Source: JALYNX01 sp963724825 (GTDB lineage: Bacteria; Actinomycetota; Acidimicrobiia; Spongiisociales; ZC4RG35). From it: DNA of 33,414 bases. Positions 8,738-16,550 of this stretch are shown here, piece after piece; the stretch's first letter is position 1, and every line of letters begins with the position of its first letter. The DNA lies in assembly GCA_963724825.1 (NCBI GenBank), contig CAVRWT010000019.1:1-33414 (forward strand), in the 5' to 3' direction. The notes under the pieces are model-generated. The model was not told where the DNA came from, did no database searches, and worked only from the letters and a program-made list of their open reading frames with translations. The position numbers were made by a program, and so were the translations under genes.

Positions 8738-9062
8738 CTAGTAGAGGATGTCGAGGGCGTAGCGGAGAGCACGATCGAGCTCGGCCCTGGTGCCCAGGTC
8801 GAGGGCTCCCACCGGGTCTGGATCGAGATCGGAGATCGCAATTGTGATGACATTGTCGCAATTGATTACCGCTCGATCGGGAAGACCCTGCTTCCGGCCC
8901 AACCTCGACTTCGGATGCAATTCCACGAGTGGTACGGGTGATCGGTGCGCAGGTCACTTGGTTGAGGACGGGGATCGCCGCATCCCGGGTGAGGACGCAC
9001 ACGGGCCGTCTCCCCACGGGTGGCCCAAGCTCGGCCCAGTAGATCTCGTTGCGGGCTACCAC
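8738..9062 (-). CDS. MazF/PemK-type endoribonuclease toxin (one frameshift)
   Basis: This is a 107-residue toxin after repair. MazF-family marks are EIYWAELGPPVGRRPVCVLTRD near the N-terminus (residues 5-26; the Arg of GRRP belongs to the active-site loop), then TRTTRGIASEV and the C-terminal pattern INCDNVITI ending in ELDRALRYAL. MazF toxins cut mRNA at short sequence motifs and are neutralised by the antitoxin encoded upstream. Removing one G from GGG at 8886-8888 restores EAGLPDRAV. If the shift is real the toxin is dead. GTG 9062 overlaps the antitoxin stop by seven bases, as expected for coupled toxin-antitoxin translation. Confidence 0.82.
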
Positions 9063-9307
9063 TCCGGGACGTTCTCGGCAGCAAGGCGTCGCGACGCTTC
9101 CAGCAGTGCCCCGTCGGGGGGCTGTTTGGCGTAGGCCTCGATGAGCCGCTCGTCTGCCCGGGCCCACTCGTCGGCATCCAGGACCGCAATCGCTCCCCGC
9201 CGCAGAAGCTCGGAGCGGCTGACCTCGGCGCGCTTCGCGAGGTCGTCGAGGCGGCTCACCAGCTCGTCGTCGAGCTGCACCAGCACTTCACGTCTCGCCA
9301 TGACCAT
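9056..9307 (-). CDS. Ribbon-helix-helix (CopG/MazE-like) antitoxin
   Basis: This is an 83-residue protein with an N-terminal ribbon-helix-helix domain. A basic beta strand (REVLVQLDDEL) is followed by helices containing LDDLAKRAEVSRSELLRRG, the fold that binds operator DNA as a dimer. The acidic C-terminal half should wrap around the toxin. ATG 9307 and ATG 9301 are both possible; neither has a Shine-Dalgarno. ATG 9307 lies seven bases after TATGCT, so a leaderless transcript is plausible. The start region is part of a perfect palindrome (9302-9325), consistent with autorepression. Confidence 0.85.
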   Translation of the reverse strand: MVMARREVLVQLDDELVSRLDDLAKRAEVSRSELLRRGAIAVLDADEWARADERLIEAYAKQPPDGALLEASRRLAAENVPEW

Positions 9308-9325
9308 ATGCTAGAGCATATGGTC
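9302..9325. promoter_or_regulatory. Perfect 11-bp inverted repeat: toxin-antitoxin operator/promoter
   Basis: GACCATATGCT (9302-9312) and AGCATATGGTC (9315-9325) are perfect inverted copies separated by two bases. The palindrome contains the minus-strand -10-like TATGCT (9320-9315) and the antitoxin ATG at 9307-9305. Bound antitoxin would therefore block both promoter and start, the usual autoregulation of RHH toxin-antitoxin operons. Confidence 0.8.
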
Positions 9326-9391
9326 CAGCGCGTTCCGATCTAGCGGCTTCCGCCCATCGCACTGGCGAGCCGAACCATTCGCCACGACGGG

Positions 9392-9419
9392 TAGGGTCCC
9401 CCTGGAGAACGCGTAGGGT
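9392..9419 (+). promoter_or_regulatory. Two TAGGGT -10-like elements before the secreted-protein gene
   Basis: TAGGGT occurs at 9392-9397 and 9414-9419, 58 and 36 bases before ATG 9455. Either could be a -10 element of the TAnnnT type. No convincing -35 hexamer is visible. Confidence 0.3.
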
Positions 9420-9454
9420 GACGTCTGCTCACACATGAAATCGGGAGGCATTGA

Positions 9455-10777
9455 ATGAGAAAAGGTTTGCGCTGGTCGATTGCGGGGGTCATCGGTCTGA
9501 TCGCCGTCGCATCGCTCCTGGTGATACCGGCGTTCGGCGACGGGCCGGTGTATGGGGACGTCGGAGTACTCCGCCTTCACCTGAACGCGGATGGGGACCG
9601 GTTGGTCTATGACCCCACCACCGGAGCCGACCTGACCCAGACCCTCTCTCAATCGAACTGCAAGCTGTCGAGCAGCGGCGATTCACTGCTCTCGATCGTT
9701 GGTAGTGGTTCGTTGACCATCAAGAAGCCCTTTGCCGGTCTCAAGGACCATCGCATCGGCGTCGGTCAGAACTACGAGGGAACCGGCGAACCATGTGCCC
9801 GGATCAACAAGGATCTGGGCCAGGTGCTGACCCTCAGCCTCACCGGGGCCCTCGCCGGTCAGAGCATCGGCTATGCCGAGATCGACCTCGGCTTCAAGTA
9901 CAACGGGAGCGCTGTCCTGCAGCTGAAGAAGGGCGGGACGCTCGTCGACACGGTGACCGTGCTCTGCAACGGCCTCTCCGACTGCGGTCCCGACTCCAAG
10001 GCCAGCGATAACGAACGGGTGATCCTCTATCTGGCCGGCACCACGCCTCCGCCGGCCGGTACCTGGCAGGCGTTCCCGGTGGCCGGTGTCTTTGACACCA
10101 TCGTCATCAAGCCGGGCACCGCCTCCCCATGCTCGACCTGTAAGACCACATACGGCGGAAGCAGCCACTCCAAGGACAGCGCAGTCTCTCTCGAGGGCGG
10201 GTTCAGCGGAGCCCTTCCCGGACCGCTGGGTGTGACCCTGGGAACCAACGACACCTTGTTCAAACTGGTCGCACCATTCGATGGCGAGCTCGATTGCACG
10301 GAGACCGCCAGCCTCGGCGAGCGGCGCTGCCTCCACCGAGATCACCCGGGCCAACGACACCGACGGCGGCTGCAAGGGACCGGTGAACGGGCTCCTGTTC
10401 AACTTCGATTCCGGAGTGGAAGGCTCGCGTCTCTTCGTCGACATGGTCACCGATCCGGTCGAGGGGGCCGCAGTCGCCCAGTTCCTCGAAGTGATCACCT
10501 GGAACTTCGCCGATGCGCCTGACGTGTCCGTGGGCCCCCAGTTCCGCACCCTCAGCTACGACGACCATGTCGGGGACGGGGAGCGGGTCATGCCGTGGTG
10601 TCTCATCGATCCACGGGTGGGCGGGCGCGCTGCCTCCGTTGCTGGTCCCGTCGACGGTGCTGCCGGTCGGTCACACCTCGTGTCTGATCGAGTCGAACAG
10701 CCACGTCACCATGCTCGGCGACTTTGTCGAGGGTCGACACCGTCTACAACATCGGCGATGGCAAGAGGTGGAACTGA
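9455..10777 (+). CDS. Secreted protein of unknown function (three frameshifts)
   Basis: This protein has about 439 residues after three one-base repairs. ATG 9455 follows GGGAGG with seven bases of spacing. The N-terminus has Arg/Lys residues, a hydrophobic core (IAGVIGLIAVASLLVIPAF) and a likely cleavage site, so it is predicted to be exported by Sec. The body is rich in Gly, Thr, Ser and Asp with scattered cysteines, including CSTCKTT, and looks like an extracellular beta-rich domain. Frame changes lie at CC 10312-10313, GGG 10615-10617 and GGG 10731-10733; after removing one base at each, the protein ends in YNIGDGKRWN. No catalytic motif, LPxTG anchor or named domain is recognised. Its end overlaps the convergent giant 1 gene by 34 bases. 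Confidence 0.7.
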
Positions 10778-13700
10778 GGTTCAGAGGCTCCAAGCTCATG
10801 GAGGAGGCGGTTCGCCTCCTCCATGGCCTGGCCGTCATCGACACCGGCTATTGCTTTGATCGTGAGGAGTAGGGCCTCCTCGTAGACCAGCCGCTGCTCA
10901 CGGGCGCCGGCTAGGGCCGGTTCGATATGACCGAGTGCCTCCTCGGGCCTATCCATTGCGACCAGGGCCTGGGCCCGTAGCCGCTGTAGCGGCACTTCGT
11001 AGAGGGCGGCATCCTCGCCGGCCAAGACCTCTGCCACTTCGATCGTCTCTAGAGCGCGCAGGGGATCGCCGGAGCGGGTGTAGGCGTCGGCCAGATGCAC
11101 CGAGGCGTCGAGCGCGAAGAAGGGCTGCCCGATCCGCTTCGCCTCGTCGATGATCTGGAGCAGTGCGTTGATCGCCATCCCGAGCTCCCCGCGCTCCATC
11201 GAGAGACGTGCGAGCTGGGTCTCGGCGAACAGGGCGAAGGCAATCACCTTCTGGCCCCGCAGCACCCTTCTCGCTTCCTGGAGGACGGTCTCCGCTTCCT
11301 CGAAACGACCCCGGCTGATCAGGACTTCTCCGAGGTTGGCCGCCGCCGCCCCCTCGGCGGGGATGTCGCCACTGCGTCGGCTGACTTCCTGGGCCTTGGA
11401 GTACATGGCAATGGCATCGTCCCAACGCCCATCGGAATAGGCCTGAACCCCGAGGTTGATGGCAAGAAGGGTTATGCCGGAGAGATCTCCCAGCTCCTCG
11501 AAGATCTCCAAGGCTCTCTCTTCGTGCACGGCCTGATCGCGCTGACCGAGGATCTGATAGGCCTCGTCGATCTTGGTGTAGGCCCGGGCAAGGGCTTCCA
11601 TCTCGCCACTGGCTTCGGCCTCGTCGACGGCCTGAAGACCGACCTTCAGGGCCATCCGGGGTCGGAACTGATCGGAGAGGACCCCGGCGCGCACCGCACG
11701 CAGCCGGGCCGTGGCCTTCTTGGCTTCGGCGGAGTCATCCTTCTCCACCAGCCTCAGCCCGAGAGCGGTCTCCCGAAGCGCTTGTGATAGGGCGTCCATC
11801 CTTTGATAGCAGCGGGCGAGATCGAGTCGTCGGCTGGCCCGCGCCACCGGATCGTCAGTAAGCAGTCGGATCGCCTGGCGCAGTGAGGCCATGGTCTCCT
11901 CGTAGGACCCCGCCTCGAACTGAACCTTGGCCAGATCGGTGAGCACCCGGGCCCGTTCGGGAGGTTCCACCCAGTCGAGGTGGTTGGCGGATTGCAGAGC
12001 CCGCTCATAGAAGGCGGCCGCCTCGTGGTTTGCGTAGATCTCTTTGGCTCGGTCGCCGGCCATCTGGGAGAAGAGCCAAGATCGGCTCCACCTCCTCGCA
12101 AAGAAGTAGTGCAGGGAGAGGAGCTCGGCGAACTCCTCGGGACGGCCGTCGCAGGCGGCGAAGATCGAGTCGCCGACCCGGGCATGGAGGTCCTGGCGGG
12201 TGCGGAAGGGGAGACCGGCGTAGGCCACGTCCCGGATCAAGGCGTGGTTGAACTGGACCCAGCCCACCCGGTCCAGGGTCAGGAAGTCGGAGAGTCTTCG
12301 AATCGTCCTCGTCTGCCATCCGGGATCCGTCTCGTCCTCGTCGAGCACCGATGCCGTGTGCTCGAGGTTGAAACCGGCGCCGAGGACCGAGACCCGGCGC
12401 AGGATGTTGCGGTCGGCGAGCGGCAGGGTGTCGATGCGGGCGGCGATCATCGCCTCCACCGACTGGGGGATCGCCTCGAGCGACCCGCTGCTGCGCAGCG
12501 TCTGGAGCAGTTCGACCAGGAACAGGGGACGGCCCTGTGCCTGTCGAGCCAACCTCTCCACCTGCTCCTGAGGCAGTGGTGAGTCCTCGGTGGCGCGGTA
12601 GATGAGGTCCTTGGCCTGGTCCAGCCCCAGAGGGTGGAGGGGGATGGTGGTGACGCCGGACTCGTCGGGGGCGACGAAGCCGTCGTCACCGGGGCGTCGG
12701 GTGAGGATGATCATCCAGGGCCGGTGGCCCAGCTCGGCGAGCAGTCCGGTGAGCAGATCCCGTGAGGGCTCGTCCATCCAGTGGGTGTCCTCGATGATGA
12801 GCACTGTGGGGTCGGTCACGGTCGCCACCAACAGGTCGGCCACCACGGCCAGGGTGCGGGCCGGGCGGAACTGGTCTTCCAACTGTTTGACTTCGGCCGA
12901 CTCCCGGATCTCGAGACCGAGGGGAAGCCCGATCAGCGAAAGCCACGGGGCGAGTTGTGGTGCCTTGTTCTTGACCAGATCGAACAGCGCCATCTCGCAT
13001 TCATGGATTCCGAGGTCCTCGAGGCCCCACAGCCCTCTGAGCAGCGCCCGGAAGGGGAAATAGGCAGTGGCCGCCTGATAGAGACGGCATTCGGCGACCA
13101 CCACCGCGTCGGGTCGGCTGGTCGCCAGGAACTCCTCGAGGAGGCGGCTCTTTCCCATCCCGGCCTCGGCGGAGATCTCCACCATCTGCCCGCTCCCGGC
13201 TCGTGCCTTCTCCCAGGCGGCGGTGATCTCGTGGAGCTCGTCGTCGCGGCCGATGAGTGGGATCCCGGCGCCGCCTCCGACCGCCCGGCTCCCCATCGGC
13301 TCCCCGACTGCCGCCGCCTCCACCGGCAGCTTCTTGCCTTTGACCATGAAAGGCTCCAGGTCGGTGGTCTCGAAGGTGGTCCGCGAGCCTTCCAGCACCC
13401 CGGAGGTGGCGTAGATCTCCCCGGCGGGGGCCTTCGCCATCAGCCGGGCGGCGAGGTTCACCGTGTCCCCCATGACCGTGTAGGTGCGGCGGTAGGGGGT
13501 GCCGATCTCACCGGAGAAGACCGGTCCCCAGTTGACCCCGATCGAGACGGGGAGGGCAGGGTTCCCCGACACCACCTGGCGTAGTGCGAGCAACATTTGC
13601 TCCTCGTCGTTCCCGGTGGTGGAGGGCACCCCGGCGGTGAGGATGATCTTTCCCCCGTCGGAGGAGATGTCGGTGCCGAGGAAGGTGACCCCACGTTGGT

Positions 13701-14538
13701 CGACGGCCTCCTGGACCGAGCGCACCAACGCGTCGAGCCGCCCGGCGGCCTCGTCGCGTCCGTCGTTCTCGATCAGGGCGTCGAAGTCGTGGAAGTGGAG
13801 GAAGGCGACCGTGGCCGGGCGGTGCTCGGGCTGGACCTCGCCGCCGAGGAGGAGCTGGCAGAGGGCGACGGGGACGAATTGCGCCAGGTCCTCCTTGGGC
13901 GAGGTGGCGGCCCGGTAATCGGTGACCGGAGCCTCACAGCTTCCTTTGAGCAGGATTCCCGGGCCGATCGCCCTTCCCCGGTTGTAGGCGGGGATTGCGG
14001 CGGCCGTTTCGGGGCTGAGCAGGATCTGACCGGCGCTGGCTGCCGACTCCATCTCCACGGTGCGGGTGGCGGCGGGCCCGGCGACGATCAGCTCACGGTG
14101 CGAACCGCCGACCAGGAAGAAGTCGAACTCGCCGCTGTGAATCCCGACCGACATCCGCAGGGTGACCTTGCCGGCTGAGGTGAAGCAGACGCCGACTTCG
14201 TCGAGTTTCTGCTGCATGGCCTGAGCGGCGGCACAGGCCCGTCGTTCGTGCCCGTCGTCGGTGAAGAGAAGGAGGAGGGCGTCGCCTCCGAACTTGAGCA
14301 GGTTGGCCCCGTAGGCGTATGCGGTGGGGAGGAGGTCGCCGAAGGTGCTGGCGATGACATCGGTGAGCTCCTCGGCGCCGACCCGGCCCTGGCGGGCGAG
14401 ACGCTCGGACATCTTGGTGAATCCCGAGATGTCGACGAACACCATCGACCCTTCGATCGATCGGTGCAGCTCTCCGGGCGTGTCTTCGTCCCAATAGCGG
14501 ACCATCCGGGGGAGGTAGGGCTGAGGGGAGACACTCAC
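10744..14538 (-). CDS. Giant signalling protein 1: two class III cyclase domains, STAND/AAA ATPase, TPR repeats
   Basis: This is an intact 1264-residue protein. Cyclase domain 1 (about 30-210) keeps both metal-binding Asp residues, D36 in VDISGFT and D86 in GGDALLLLF, but has no Asn-Arg pair. Domain 2 (about 240-410) lacks the metal Asp residues yet keeps N361 and R365 in MGDTVNLAARLM. The two may form one composite site making cAMP or cGMP. An ATPase follows, with Walker A AEAGMGKS (457-464) and Walker B VLIIEDTHWMD. The region from about residue 860 is helical repeats of TPR type, likely binding a partner. No membrane segment is seen. GTG 14538 has no Shine-Dalgarno, but TCTAAT lies ten bases upstream. 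Confidence 0.87.
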   Translation of the reverse strand: MSVSPQPYLPRMVRYWDEDTPGELHRSIEGSMVFVDISGFTKMSERLARQGRVGAEELTDVIASTFGDLLPTAYAYGANLLKFGGDALLLLFTDDGHERRACAAAQAMQQKLDEVGVCFTSAGKVTLRMSVGIHSGEFDFFLVGGSHRELIVAGPAATRTVEMESAASAGQILLSPETAAAIPAYNRGRAIGPGILLKGSCEAPVTDYRAATSPKEDLAQFVPVALCQLLLGGEVQPEHRPATVAFLHFHDFDALIENDGRDEAAGRLDALVRSVQEAVDQRGVTFLGTDISSDGGKIILTAGVPSTTGNDEEQMLLALRQVVSGNPALPVSIGVNWGPVFSGEIGTPYRRTYTVMGDTVNLAARLMAKAPAGEIYATSGVLEGSRTTFETTDLEPFMVKGKKLPVEAAAVGEPMGSRAVGGGAGIPLIGRDDELHEITAAWEKARAGSGQMVEISAEAGMGKSRLLEEFLATSRPDAVVVAECRLYQAATAYFPFRALLRGLWGLEDLGIHECEMALFDLVKNKAPQLAPWLSLIGLPLGLEIRESAEVKQLEDQFRPARTLAVVADLLVATVTDPTVLIIEDTHWMDEPSRDLLTGLLAELGHRPWMIILTRRPGDDGFVAPDESGVTTIPLHPLGLDQAKDLIYRATEDSPLPQEQVERLARQAQGRPLFLVELLQTLRSSGSLEAIPQSVEAMIAARIDTLPLADRNILRRVSVLGAGFNLEHTASVLDEDETDPGWQTRTIRRLSDFLTLDRVGWVQFNHALIRDVAYAGLPFRTRQDLHARVGDSIFAACDGRPEEFAELLSLHYFFARRWSRSWLFSQMAGDRAKEIYANHEAAAFYERALQSANHLDWVEPPERARVLTDLAKVQFEAGSYEETMASLRQAIRLLTDDPVARASRRLDLARCYQRMDALSQALRETALGLRLVEKDDSAEAKKATARLRAVRAGVLSDQFRPRMALKVGLQAVDEAEASGEMEALARAYTKIDEAYQILGQRDQAVHEERALEIFEELGDLSGITLLAINLGVQAYSDGRWDDAIAMYSKAQEVSRRSGDIPAEGAAAANLGEVLISRGRFEEAETVLQEARRVLRGQKVIAFALFAETQLARLSMERGELGMAINALLQIIDEAKRIGQPFFALDASVHLADAYTRSGDPLRALETIEVAEVLAGEDAALYEVPLQRLRAQALVAMDRPEEALGHIEPALAGAREQRLVYEEALLLTIKAIAGVDDGQAMEEANRLLHELGASEPQFHLLPSPML

Positions 14539-14575
14539 GTGTCGGGAGATTAGAGAGAGTGGAAAGGTGGCCCGA

Positions 14576-14581
14576 TATGCT
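14576..14581 (+). promoter_or_regulatory. TATGCT -10-like element, probable leaderless start
   Basis: TATGCT ends eight bases before ATG 14590 and no Shine-Dalgarno is present, so transcription could begin at or next to the ATG. The same hexamer lies seven bases before antitoxin ATG 9307. The -35 region is not recognisable. Confidence 0.35.
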
Positions 14582-14589
14582 CCCCGGTC

Positions 14590-14787
14590 ATGAGCGATTA
14601 CGAGTCGTTAGAGGACAGGACTCACCTCAACCCGCCGGGAACCTGTTTCATCCCAGGCTGCACCGGGTCGAGTGTGACCACCCGCCGGGTGCTCCTCGGC
14701 GCTCGCGATGATCGGGAGATCGAGGTCTGCGCAAAGCACGCCGACGGCGAGCTCGATCCCGAGATCATTGCCCTGTTGGGCGCCTGA
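14590..14787 (+). CDS. Small Cys-containing hypothetical protein
   Basis: This is a 65-residue protein with CFIPGC (residues 19-24) and CAKH (47-50), a spacing that could bind one zinc ion between two beta hairpins. The C-terminal tail DPEIIALLG is acidic and helical. Codon use matches the neighbours. It is divergent from giant 1 (52-base gap) and convergent with LtrA. I recognise no family; a small zinc-binding adaptor is one option. The sequence shows no catalytic site. Confidence 0.6.
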   Translation: MSDYESLEDRTHLNPPGTCFIPGCTGSSVTTRRVLLGARDDREIEVCAKHADGELDPEIIALLGA

Positions 14788-14798
14788 CTGGATCAGGC
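14782..14798. terminator. Hairpin holding both stop codons of convergent genes
   Basis: GCCTGA (14782-14787) and TCAGGC (14793-14798) are perfect inverted copies with a 5-base loop. The TGA of the small Cys protein is the last three bases of the left arm, and the minus-strand TGA of the LtrA gene is in the right arm. It may be a minimal bidirectional terminator; no T-tract is present. Confidence 0.4.
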
Positions 14799-15998
14799 TC
14801 CCTGCTCAGCGCGATCCCAGGTCGTCATGTCGGCGATGAGGACCCCGGCGCAGACGACCAAGACGGCGAAGACCACGACCAGGCTTCCGGGGTCTCCGAT
14901 GATCCCGACCAGGACCAGGAAGGGGAGGGCGGCCAGGCGGTTGCGGGCAATCGCCCGATTCAGCGACCCTTTGGGATGGGTGAGCGAGGCGACCTGGATC
15001 AGGGCCATGGCGGCCAAGGCGACCATCACCGCTCCGACCAGCAGCCAGCGATGACCCGGTTCCATGCTTTCAGGACCAGCTTCTGTGACCACATGGTCCA
15101 GGGCCACACCGAGGGCGGCGAGGGCGGCGGCGAGGGGGAGGTGGGTGTAGATCCAGGCGGTTGGGCGCCAGGTCCTCCGGGCCGCACCGCCCTCTCTCCG
15201 CACCACGCTCCCTTCGGCGTTGTCGAAATACATCCACCACAGGGTGGTGGCCACCCCGATCCCGCAGGCCGCGGCGAGGACGGGACCCCAGGCCCAACCC
15301 TGGTGGCGGAGCCCGGACATCACCGCGGCCAGTGACTCGCCGAGGACGAGGATGGTGAACAGCCCGAAGCGCTCGGGGAGGTGGGAGACGTCGAGGGGAA
15401 CCGCGGCCTGCTGGCGGCGCATCACCCATGGCGTGGCCAGGTCGATGGTCAGGGCCACTGCCCAGAGGGCGAACCTGGTCGGTTCGGGGGTGAAGATCGA
15501 TGCGGTCCAGAAGGCGGCGGCGGTCCCGAACCCGACCAGATAGCCGGTGACCAGGCGGCGGGTCTCGGCGACATGACGGTAGACCCGGGCGTACATGGCG
15601 AGCAGCACCAGTCGGGCCAGGGCGTATCCGGCGGAGAAGGCCATGGTCGACTCGGCGGGGCCGGTGGTGAGGGCGGCGGCGATGACCAGCACCGCCATGA
15701 TCTGGGCGGTGGCGAGGAGCCGGTAGACGAGGTCGTCGGTGTCGTATCGGTCGGCGTAGAAGGTGTGACTCGCCCACAGCCACCAGAGAAGGGCGAAGTA
15801 GCCGATGAATGAGGCCAGCCCCGCCCAGGAGACATCGGAGTAGAGCCTCTCGCCGAGCACTGCCACCACCACGACGTAGGCCAGGTCGTAGAACAGCTCG
15901 AGCCAGGTGGCGCTGCGGCGTCGGTCCTGGTCCAGTGTTTGCAGACGGGGCGGGGTGATCCGGGCGATCCTGGCCCGCCGCGATCCGTGTCCGGTCAT
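14793..15998 (-). CDS. ltrA: Low temperature requirement A (LtrA) family membrane protein
   Basis: This 401-residue protein has about ten to twelve hydrophobic segments. The LtrA family mark is near the N-terminus, WLELFYDLAYVVVVAVL, followed by conserved stretches such as ERFGLFTILVLGES and TLWWMYFDNAEGS. The family is named after a Listeria gene linked to growth in the cold; its biochemical role is not established. ATG 15998 is chosen because AAAGGA lies just upstream and the homologous region begins soon after; the open frame continues to 16271 but that part overlaps DUF4242 antisense. It appears to be a single-gene unit. Confidence 0.87.
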   Translation of the reverse strand: MTGHGSRRARIARITPPRLQTLDQDRRRSATWLELFYDLAYVVVVAVLGERLYSDVSWAGLASFIGYFALLWWLWASHTFYADRYDTDDLVYRLLATAQIMAVLVIAAALTTGPAESTMAFSAGYALARLVLLAMYARVYRHVAETRRLVTGYLVGFGTAAAFWTASIFTPEPTRFALWAVALTIDLATPWVMRRQQAAVPLDVSHLPERFGLFTILVLGESLAAVMSGLRHQGWAWGPVLAAACGIGVATTLWWMYFDNAEGSVVRREGGAARRTWRPTAWIYTHLPLAAALAALGVALDHVVTEAGPESMEPGHRWLLVGAVMVALAAMALIQVASLTHPKGSLNRAIARNRLAALPFLVLVGIIGDPGSLVVVFAVLVVCAGVLIADMTTWDRAEQGA

Positions 15999-16140
15999 GG
16001 GTCCTTTCCGAGGCGTGAAGATACGCTGGGGCGCGGTGCCCTGCATCTCGGGAATACCCGGTCGACGGGTCCGGTCGGGCCCCTCATCGAGGACCGGGTT
16101 ACTCGGCGATCTATGCGTGGCTGGCGATAAACCCCCTGAG

Positions 16141-16146
16141 TAGGGT
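16141..16146 (+). promoter_or_regulatory. TAGGGT -10-like element before the DUF4242 gene
   Basis: TAGGGT lies 39 bases before ATG 16186, leaving room for a leader with the Shine-Dalgarno. It has the same TAGGnT form as elements before four other genes here. No good -35 is visible. Confidence 0.3.
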
Positions 16147-16185
16147 TGGCGGAAGTTGCCTCGATCAACAAGGAGGAGAGCGACG

Positions 16186-16437
16186 ATGCCAACATTCATG
16201 GACGTGCACACGATGGACGGCGGCGTGTCCGCCACTGACGTTGCCGGAGCCCACGCAGCCGACCTCGCCACCCAGGATCAGTACGGCGTGGACTACAAGG
16301 CCTATTGGGTGGACGAGCACCAGGGGAAGATCTTCTGTCTGGTCGACGCCCCGGACGCCGAGACCGCGGCAAAGGTGCACCGCGAGGCACACGGTCTGGT
16401 TGCCGACGAGATCTACGAGGTGATCACGGGCGGTTGA
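16186..16437 (+). CDS. DUF4242 (SCO4226-like, nickel-binding fold) protein
   Basis: This 83-residue protein starts at ATG 16186 behind AGGAGGAG. It begins MPTFMDVHTMDGG, has a central YKAYWVDEHQGKIFCLVDAP and a later KVHREAHGL, which is the DUF4242 pattern. The structure known for Streptomyces SCO4226 is a small ferredoxin-like barrel that binds nickel; several His residues are present here (H8, H18, H42, H62, H66), though binding is not proven. The upstream start at 16156 is rejected because the Shine-Dalgarno fits 16186. It stands in front of the FAD oxidoreductase with a 110-base gap that holds its own promoter-like elements. Confidence 0.85.
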   Translation: MPTFMDVHTMDGGVSATDVAGAHAADLATQDQYGVDYKAYWVDEHQGKIFCLVDAPDAETAAKVHREAHGLVADEIYEVITGG

Positions 16438-16494
16438 GCCTTGAACTGGAGGCACACCCGATCTCGATTAGCGGACTCCGTGTCGCGGCAAGGA

Positions 16495-16550
16495 TTCAAC
16501 GACGCCGCTCCGACTGGGTAGGTTCGGCCACCTAACAGGAGGCAACCATC
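16495..16550 (+). promoter_or_regulatory. Candidate promoter, Shine-Dalgarno and ATC start of the FAD oxidoreductase
   Basis: TTCAAC (16495-16500) and TAGGTT (16519-16524) are 18 bases apart and could be -35 and -10. AGGAGG (16537-16542) is followed after five bases by ATC 16548-16550, where a start codon should be. An in-frame TAA at 16533-16535 rules out any earlier start. The only canonical in-frame alternative is TTG 16563, twenty bases from the Shine-Dalgarno. Confidence 0.5.

Noticed and set aside
8643..8740. Loose direct repeats GTTGACCC and GGTCCCT as an attachment or recombination site
   Set aside because: The copies are short and unevenly spaced, with no integrase or tRNA nearby.
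9683..10549. 288-codon minus-strand frame opposite the secreted protein
   Set aside because: The plus-strand gene has a signal peptide and Shine-Dalgarno; the minus frame has neither.
14793..16271. 492-residue version of LtrA
   Set aside because: The extra N-terminus is antisense to DUF4242 and lacks hydrophobic or conserved sequence; ATG 15998 has a Shine-Dalgarno.
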